From Verrucomicrobiaceae bacterium UBA7681 (GTDB lineage Bacteria; Verrucomicrobiota; Verrucomicrobiia; Verrucomicrobiales; Verrucomicrobiaceae), in the NCBI GenBank assembly GCA_002482965.1, contig DLGZ01000080.1, forward strand, positions 1 through 18,840: DNA of 18,840 bases, written 5' to 3'. Below the pieces are notes generated by a model that was not told the origin of the DNA, made no database searches, and saw nothing but the letters and a program-made list of their open reading frames with translations. This document shows positions 13,667-18,840 of this stretch, in pieces (position 1 is the stretch's first letter; each line of letters opens with the position of its first letter). The translations under genes and the position numbers were made by a program.

Positions 13667-14518
13667 CTACTTGCGAGTATCTTGTGGTAGGCTCATGCCA
13701 GCCTGCGGAAAGTGCGTTTCAATCTCTTTCAGCAGCCGCTCCGCCACACTCCGGGGCAGGTAGGCGAAGCGGAGGATTTTTTTACCCGAGCGCATCACCA
13801 GTCCGAGTGGCTTGATCATCAGCCTGGAGATCTCGTTCCAGGGCACCACCTGCACGGTGGCCCCGTTCTGCTGAATGTGCACGCCCTCCGGCTCCAGCAC
13901 CCAGATGAATCTCCGCTTCAGCAGCCAGTCCATGAGGAAAGTCAGCGAAAGGATCAGCCCAAACGCCAGCCACATCCCGGTCACGAATTCCACCGGTCCC
14001 TCAGGCGGCAGCATGCCATCGGTCTGGTGGCGCTGGCCATAGTAGCCGAGGATCAGCAAAGGCGTGAGCACCAGCAGCAGCATCTTCAGTGCAGGCCGCC
14101 ATAGCTGGAAAGGAAAGGGGCGGGGCTGCAGCTCGGAGATTTGCGGCGGAGTGGGCACATGGTGCTTCTTTATGAGGCGCTTGCATGCTTCATAGCACTC
14201 CAGCGGCGGGTAGATGGAGACTCCATTTAAATCAACCAGGCCGATCTCGATGGTGGCATCCACCAGTCGATGAAAGTCGGCACACACCCACTCGGGCATA
14301 GCCTCATCCAGGTCGCCGGGCCGTGGGTCGCCCCGGCAATTCAGCGGCAGCACACGCCCCGCCTGGTCCCAGGCTGGCTGGTTGTCAGTTGTCGCGATGC
14401 TTAGCAGATGCGTGATCAATTGCTCCACGTCGTCATGGTGGATGTCATAGTGCCGGCAGAAGGCCTCCAAACAGTGCGCACCTTTGACTTGAAGCGGAAT
14501 GTATTTGGGACTGTTCAT
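13667..14518 (-). CDS. Membrane protein with YcxB-like C-terminal domain
   Basis: The product is 283 residues from the ATG at 14518 (MNSPKYIPLQ). An ATG at 14560 (MKSIEPAASP) is an alternative, and the frame reaches a GTG overlapping the autotransporter stop. The N-terminal 130 residues are soluble. Two membrane helices follow, LKMLLLVLTPLLILGYYG and MWLAFGLILSLTFLMDWLL. The C-terminal cytosolic part (VHIQQNGATVQVVPWNEISR, then LRFAYLPRSVAERLLKEI) has the W-x-x-I pattern of YcxB/PH-like domains. It lies directly downstream of the autotransporter and may be cotranscribed. Function unknown. Confidence 0.7.
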   Translation of the reverse strand: MNSPKYIPLQVKGAHCLEAFCRHYDIHHDDVEQLITHLLSIATTDNQPAWDQAGRVLPLNCRGDPRPGDLDEAMPEWVCADFHRLVDATIEIGLVDLNGVSIYPPLECYEACKRLIKKHHVPTPPQISELQPRPFPFQLWRPALKMLLLVLTPLLILGYYGQRHQTDGMLPPEGPVEFVTGMWLAFGLILSLTFLMDWLLKRRFIWVLEPEGVHIQQNGATVQVVPWNEISRLMIKPLGLVMRSGKKILRFAYLPRSVAERLLKEIETHFPQAGMSLPQDTRK

Positions 14519-14613
14519 GCAGAATTGGTTGGGAGATGCAGCAGGCTCAATGCTCTTCATGGCGCATGGTTTGCCTGCCGGCGGTGTGGATTGCAAATCA
14601 GCCCATCGCGTGA

Positions 14614-17481
14614 TTACCACGCCACGCGGAAGCCTACGAGCACGGTGTGGCTTTCGTAGTTCTGGCGGAATAACTCTGCCTGATAGGCGACGTAAACGGC
14701 ATAGCGATCCCAGCCGACATTGACTCCTGCGGTGACGAGGGCGCTGTCGCGTCCGATCTTGGGACCATAGGCGGTGAAGGGGTTGCCGGCACCGTTGGCA
14801 AACTGGGAGGTCATGGCGAGTTCGTTGTCGAGAAACTCATGCTGCCAGTGCAGGCCGAGAGAGGGGGTGATCCGCGTTTCTCCACAGAGGGTGGTGTAGG
14901 CGGCACGCAGGCCGATGCGGGAGCGCAGCGATTTCTGAGTCTGTGAGCCGAAGCGCAGGGGCTGCAGCGAGCCGGTTTCTTCAAAGCTGTCGATGTTCAC
15001 CGCGGTGTAGCGCAGGGAGGCCATGGGGGTGAGGGTCCATTGATTCATTTCAATGTTGTAGCCAGTGCCGGCATAGAGGTCATAGCTCGTGCTGTTGGTG
15101 CTGCCCTGGGCGGTACCGCCCAGCGCGCTGCGCCGGGTTTCGTAGCTGTTGTAGCTGCCGCCGACCAAAAACTCCGTGTAAAAGGCGCCGCGCAGATACA
15201 TGGCATACACCGCTGCACGCATGCCATCGGCGGAGAGTGAGCCACCGTCCGTGAGATCGCTGGTGGACCGCGCATAGCCCAGTGTCGCACCCAGGACCCA
15301 GTTCTCATTAAAGCGCACATCCGCGCCGATGGTGCTGCCGACCGATTGCGCATCGAAGCCATTCGCATTGCTCGTGTTGCCGAGGCTGGCGTACTGGCCG
15401 GTCGCATTGGCGAAGAACCCATAGCGGTAAGTGTCGGGCCCCATGCTGCGGGCGGGGGCAGCAGAGACAGGGTAGACATCCTTGGCGCTCGTCATCTGCT
15501 CTTGTTCCACGTTGGATTCGCTCCAGCCCGCATTGCGGATGGAGGCCAGGCGCTGCTGCACGCTGAAGATTTCGGTGTCCAGCTGGGCAAAGGAGATGCT
15601 GTAAATGGCTGTCAGTTCCTCCGGGGCGATCTTGCTGAGCTGATTGGGCACGTCATTGATGTTGAGACCGTTGAGAAAACCCAGCACCGCTGCCTGGCGC
15701 ACATCGCCCAGGGAGGAATCCAGCGCGGCAGCCACGGCCGTTTGATTTGGGGTGAGCGGGATGAGGCTCAGGGCGTTTGCAAACGTGTTCTGCACCGCAT
15801 TCACAAAGACATCGGTCGGAGTGTACACCACGACGAGCCTCACCAGAGATCCCGGGCCCTCGAAGGGATTGATCACCGTGGTGAACGGACCTGTAACGCT
15901 GCCTGCGTTAAGGATGTTATAGCTGTCGCCCAAGGTCGGGCTGAATCCGCCGGGGGTGCTGATCTGCAGCGTGCCACCGAGGTTCGCCGCGCCGGTGATG
16001 AGCAACTGATCAAAGCTGGCGGGGGACACGAGCTGGGTGACGAGGAGGCCGCTGGCATCCTGGGTGTAAAATCCATTGATGGTGAGCGCGCCCACAGCAG
16101 CACCAGGATTCACGGTGCCAAAGTTCGTCACATCTCCGGTGATGGTGCCTGCGCCATCAAGATTGCCGCCCACGAGGACATTGACCGCAGGGGAGACCAG
16201 GGCGCCTGCCACCGAGGCCGTGCCGCCGGAGGCCACCGTGGTGGTGCCGAGGGCGGTGAAGCTGCCGACTGGGGCGATGCTCAGTGTGCCCGCGTTGATG
16301 CTGGCAGGGCCGGTGACCGTGGTCGCCCCGCTGATGCCCAGGGTGCCTGTGCCTGCCTTGATCAGACTGCCGGTGCTGGTGACCGGGCCACTGAAAATGG
16401 CTCCGGCGGTGTTGTTCACCGTCACTGTGGGTGCCGCGCCGGTGAAGGCCAGACCGCTGGAGATCGTGAGCAGCCCTGCGCCGCTGTTGACGGTGAGGCC
16501 CGGATCGCCGGCAATCGTCAGCGTGTTGGCTCCGGCGATGGTGACCGGCGTCGGGTCATTGATCGTGAGGGTGTTGATGGTGAAATCCGCCCCGAGCGTG
16601 GTGCTCTGGTTGTTCGCACCGTTGGCAGAAAAGGTGAGGTTATCCGTCAAGGAGGGGATGATCACTGCTGGAGTGCCGGTCACATCGGTGGCCCAGTTTC
16701 CGGCATCCGTCCAAGAGCCATCCGTGGCGCCCAGCCAATGCGTCGGCCCGCCCGCCAGAAGAGGCACGATGGCGATGGCGTTGCTGTCCATGGTCACCGC
16801 ACCGTTCAGGGCCAGCGCGCGTCCGTCCAGGGTGGCACCTGTGTTTAGGGTGATGGAAGTCGCCGCCAGGATGGTCCCGGAGAAAGCGGAATTCACGCCG
16901 AGAGTGGCAGAGCTGCCCACCTGCCAGAAGATGTTTCCTGCCTGGGCCCCATTGATCAGCACCACCATGCTGTTGGTCGCGGTGACGAGTGTGGAACCCG
17001 TCTGGAAAATCCACACAGCATTGGAGTTTCCCCCCCCATCCAGGGTCAGGGTGCCGGTGATCCCAAAGGAGCTGGAGTCCGTGTGCACTCCGGGATTCAG
17101 GGTCAGTCCGCCGAGGTCGGTGATCGGCGCATAGATGATCGTCGGCAGACGGCCCGCAGCGTCATTGAAAGCCGTCAGCAGGTCTCCCTTCGCCGCCTGG
17201 GTGATGGCATCGCCTCCATGATTGGTCCCCGTCTGGATCACCGAGCCAAAGCCCGTGATGGTCGGGGTCGGAAAGGTGCCCACGTCTCCGAGGATTGTGG
17301 TCGCCCCCGTGTTGGTGATGCCGGAGCCAGCGAGCACCGCAAAGTCAATCGCCTGGCCCAAAACGATGGGAGCTTCAGCGCCCGAGGCATGGAATCCGGC
17401 AAAGACGGCGGTTGAGATGAGGCACCAAGCGGAGCGCCTGAAGAGCGCGGATAAGGATTTGGAGGAGCATTTTTTGTTCAT
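14614..17481 (-). CDS. Ice-binding-like (DUF3494) autotransporter
   Basis: The product has 955 residues. A signal peptide covers about 1-36, ending near HASGAEA. Residues about 41-238 form a DUF3494 ice-binding-like domain: FAVLAGSGITNTGATTILGD, LNPGVHTDSSSFGITGTLTL, WIFQTGSTLV, NIFWQVGSSATLG and FSGTILAATSI are in family order. A Gly/Thr-rich beta-solenoid passenger follows (about 239-570). A helical pre-barrel region comes next (about 580-650), then an autotransporter barrel (about 690-955) with the terminal aromatic residue, Trp955. The protein should be exported by type V secretion and displayed on the surface, possibly for ice binding or adhesion. The barrel is about 80% identical to the partial gene at 18187. 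Confidence 0.9.
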   Translation of the reverse strand: MNKKCSSKSLSALFRRSAWCLISTAVFAGFHASGAEAPIVLGQAIDFAVLAGSGITNTGATTILGDVGTFPTPTITGFGSVIQTGTNHGGDAITQAAKGDLLTAFNDAAGRLPTIIYAPITDLGGLTLNPGVHTDSSSFGITGTLTLDGGGNSNAVWIFQTGSTLVTATNSMVVLINGAQAGNIFWQVGSSATLGVNSAFSGTILAATSITLNTGATLDGRALALNGAVTMDSNAIAIVPLLAGGPTHWLGATDGSWTDAGNWATDVTGTPAVIIPSLTDNLTFSANGANNQSTTLGADFTINTLTINDPTPVTIAGANTLTIAGDPGLTVNSGAGLLTISSGLAFTGAAPTVTVNNTAGAIFSGPVTSTGSLIKAGTGTLGISGATTVTGPASINAGTLSIAPVGSFTALGTTTVASGGTASVAGALVSPAVNVLVGGNLDGAGTITGDVTNFGTVNPGAAVGALTINGFYTQDASGLLVTQLVSPASFDQLLITGAANLGGTLQISTPGGFSPTLGDSYNILNAGSVTGPFTTVINPFEGPGSLVRLVVVYTPTDVFVNAVQNTFANALSLIPLTPNQTAVAAALDSSLGDVRQAAVLGFLNGLNINDVPNQLSKIAPEELTAIYSISFAQLDTEIFSVQQRLASIRNAGWSESNVEQEQMTSAKDVYPVSAAPARSMGPDTYRYGFFANATGQYASLGNTSNANGFDAQSVGSTIGADVRFNENWVLGATLGYARSTSDLTDGGSLSADGMRAAVYAMYLRGAFYTEFLVGGSYNSYETRRSALGGTAQGSTNSTSYDLYAGTGYNIEMNQWTLTPMASLRYTAVNIDSFEETGSLQPLRFGSQTQKSLRSRIGLRAAYTTLCGETRITPSLGLHWQHEFLDNELAMTSQFANGAGNPFTAYGPKIGRDSALVTAGVNVGWDRYAVYVAYQAELFRQNYESHTVLVGFRVAW

Positions 17482-17482
17482 A

Positions 17483-17575
17483 TAATTACGGTCGTTGTGG
17501 CAACTGCTGTAATTAGTAAGTTAAGGCTGTCCTTATATCTATGGGGTGTTTACCCTATACTAACAAAATGATGCA
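17483..17575 (-). promoter_or_regulatory. Probable promoter/leader of the autotransporter
   Basis: This AT-rich stretch upstream of the start contains TTGTTA followed 17 bases later by CATAGA on the minus strand, a weak -35/-10 candidate. Nearer the start is a 7-bp inverted repeat, TAATTAC (17483-17489) with GTAATTA (17509-17515), which could be an operator or leader hairpin. No Shine-Dalgarno is visible. Confidence 0.3.
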
Positions 17576-17585
17576 AAGTGCTTAA

Positions 17586-17880
17586 GAGCCAAAATCTAAG
17601 TCAAAAATTTAGTCCTGTGTGGCTCAGGGAAGGACCACTCTCAGTCAATGTCTGCCAGGTTCACGTCGTGGGGGTAATTGGGCACAGCCCTTCCCCCGTC
17701 TTGCATAGGCGCACGGGGCCATTTGGCGCGCCTTCTCATGGGCTTGTCATAGCGGTGGCCATGCCCTTCTGGGGCATCCCACGCACGGGCATGCCGCCCG
17801 GCTGGGAGCGTCCACGGCTGGCGGCTTTACGCACATTGAAAGGTCGGTCCTGGGCTCGCACGTGGTGGGCTTCGGGCATT
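17586..17880. other. Gap without recognised genes
   Basis: ORFs here are short and in conflicting frames. A 47-codon minus-strand reading frame at 17738-17880 (MPEAHHVRAQDRP start) begins one base after the stop of the ORF at 17881-18105, but its composition gives no family. Nothing else is seen. Confidence 0.4.
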
Positions 17881-18105
17881 TCAGCATTCTCCAGGCTCCC
17901 TCATCCGCGCCTCCATCTCCTCCAGCAGTCGCTGCGCCTTGGCCTGGGGCAGGTAGGGTGAACGAGAACGAACCGCATTGGCCAACAACCGCCAACTTCC
18001 CTCCCCCCGCATTTCCCCAGCGAGAAAGCTGGCCAGACGGGCAGTGAGGCGTCGCACCTTGCCCTGATTCGCGCACTCTTCGCGCGCCCTTGCTATCATC
18101 ATCAC
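17881..18105 (-). CDS. Small hypothetical ORF, possible paralog remnant
   Basis: The product has 74 residues. It is predicted to be helical: KVRRLTARLASFLAGE and SPYLPQAKAQRLLEEMEARM. The second segment resembles the C-terminal end of the membrane protein at 13667 (AYLPRSVAERLLKEIE), and the underlying DNA (CAGCAGTCGCTGCGCC and GGGGCAGGTAGG) matches it in register. It lies downstream of the second autotransporter, just as that gene lies downstream of the first. It may be what remains of a duplicated gene, or an unrelated small protein. Confidence 0.4.
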   Translation of the reverse strand: MMMIARAREECANQGKVRRLTARLASFLAGEMRGEGSWRLLANAVRSRSPYLPQAKAQRLLEEMEARMREPGEC

Positions 18106-18186
18106 AAATCCAAGCCGTCACCTGCGCATGAGCCCATGGGCAGGTATTCAAAACACGGCCTGGATGATTACTCACCCGACGTGAGT

Positions 18187-18840
18187 TTACCAGAGCACGC
18201 GAAAGCCGACGATCATGGTATGGCTGTCGTAGTTCGTGCGGAACAACTCGGCCTGGTAGGCGGCGTAGACGGAATAGCGGCTCCAGCCGACATTGAGGCC
18301 AAGGGTGGCGATGGCGCTGTCGCGTCCGATCCTCGGTCCGTGCACGGTGAAGGGATTGCCCGCGCCATTGGCGAACCGGGAGACCATGGCGAGTTCGTTG
18401 TCGAGAAACTCATGCTGCCAGTGCAGGCCGAGGTAGGGGGTGATTCGTGTGTCTCCCACGTGGGTGGTGTAGCCGGTTTGCAGACCGATGCGTGAGCGCA
18501 GGGAGTTTTGATTCTGCGAGGGGAAGGCCAGCGGCTGCAGGGAGCCGGTTTCCTGGAAGCTGTCGATGTTCACGTCCGTGTAGCGCAGGGAGGCCATGGG
18601 GGTGATGCTCCACTGGTTCTTCTGGATGTTGTAGCCAGTCCCGACATACGCGTCGAAGCTCTGGCTGTTGGTGCTGCCCTGGGCGGTGCCGCCGAGCGCG
18701 CTGCGCCGGGTGTCGTAGCTGTTGAAGCTGCCGCCGACCAAAAATTCGGTGTAAAAGGAACCTCTCAGATACATGGCATACACCGCTGCGCGCATGCCGT
18801 CCGCAGTGAGAGAGCCGCCTTCCGTGAGATCGCTGGTGGA
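18187..18840 (-). CDS. Autotransporter barrel, partial (N-terminus off window)
   Basis: The frame is open through the right edge, giving 217 residues of the C-terminal beta-barrel ending in FRVLW. It aligns without gaps to the barrel of the autotransporter at 14614: I count 174 identical of 217. Shared blocks include DGMRAAVYAMYLRG, RRSALGGTAQGSTNS, LHWQHEFLDNELAM and FANGAGNPFT. The internal ATG at 18795 is not the true start. The passenger is outside the window, so whether it also has a DUF3494 domain is unknown. Confidence 0.92.
   Translation of the reverse strand, partial: STSDLTEGGSLTADGMRAAVYAMYLRGSFYTEFLVGGSFNSYDTRRSALGGTAQGSTNSQSFDAYVGTGYNIQKNQWSITPMASLRYTDVNIDSFQETGSLQPLAFPSQNQNSLRSRIGLQTGYTTHVGDTRITPYLGLHWQHEFLDNELAMVSRFANGAGNPFTVHGPRIGRDSAIATLGLNVGWSRYSVYAAYQAELFRTNYDSHTMIVGFRVLW

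Noticed and set aside
15346..16848. 500-codon plus-strand ORF inside the autotransporter region
   Set aside because: Mirror of the repetitive Gly/Thr/Val passenger on the opposite strand; Gly/Ala/Arg/Asp-rich with no domain.
17747..18175. 142-codon minus-strand ORF
   Set aside because: Overlaps the better 74-residue frame; Cys/Pro/Gly-rich without domain features.

Overview
The window is GC-rich, with long intergenic stretches full of dispersed repeats. Several features suggest a member of the Verrucomicrobiota of the Prosthecobacter/Verrucomicrobium type: hexameric CGAGGA-type repeats between genes, a small PQQ-propeller-like protein, YaeQ, autotransporters with an ice-binding-like domain, and starts without clear Shine-Dalgarno sequences. 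This assignment is an inference from style and gene content; there is no rRNA marker in the window.

Layout. Positions 1-1560 hold repeats around one small propeller-repeat gene (516-848). An orphan Vsr mismatch endonuclease follows (1562-2026), then about 560 bp of repeats. Next come a small hypothetical (2589-2804), and on the minus strand a probable two-gene unit: an HNH_2 nuclease (3284-4078) and a membrane-anchored hypothetical (2849-3250). Divergent from the nuclease is a large LRR-Roc-COR-TIR protein (4193-6988), the best candidate for an immune-type sensor. A 720-bp repeat field bounded by two copies of the same hairpin separates it from a convergent minus-strand replication module: HTH protein (10583-10954), CHC2/TOPRIM primase (9319-10431) and RecA-like helicase/ATPase (7712-9073). 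This looks like the core of an integrated element, but no integrase or att site is visible.

To the right lie a ParD-type antitoxin without a recognisable toxin (11280-11531), YaeQ (11713-12270), a GH25-like lipoprotein (12689-13570), and a minus-strand surface locus. That locus consists of a membrane protein (13667-14518) and a 955-residue ice-binding-domain autotransporter (14614-17481). A second autotransporter runs off the right edge (18187-18840). Its barrel is about 80% identical to the first by my count (174 of 217 residues).

The repeats are the most distinctive part of the window: a roughly 186-bp element with 25-bp inverted ends, a palindromic element built on an exact 11-bp period (two copies), a 47-bp repeat that accompanies it, a paired terminator-like hairpin, and hexamer tracts with a conserved edge sequence. 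No tRNA, rRNA or CRISPR array was seen.
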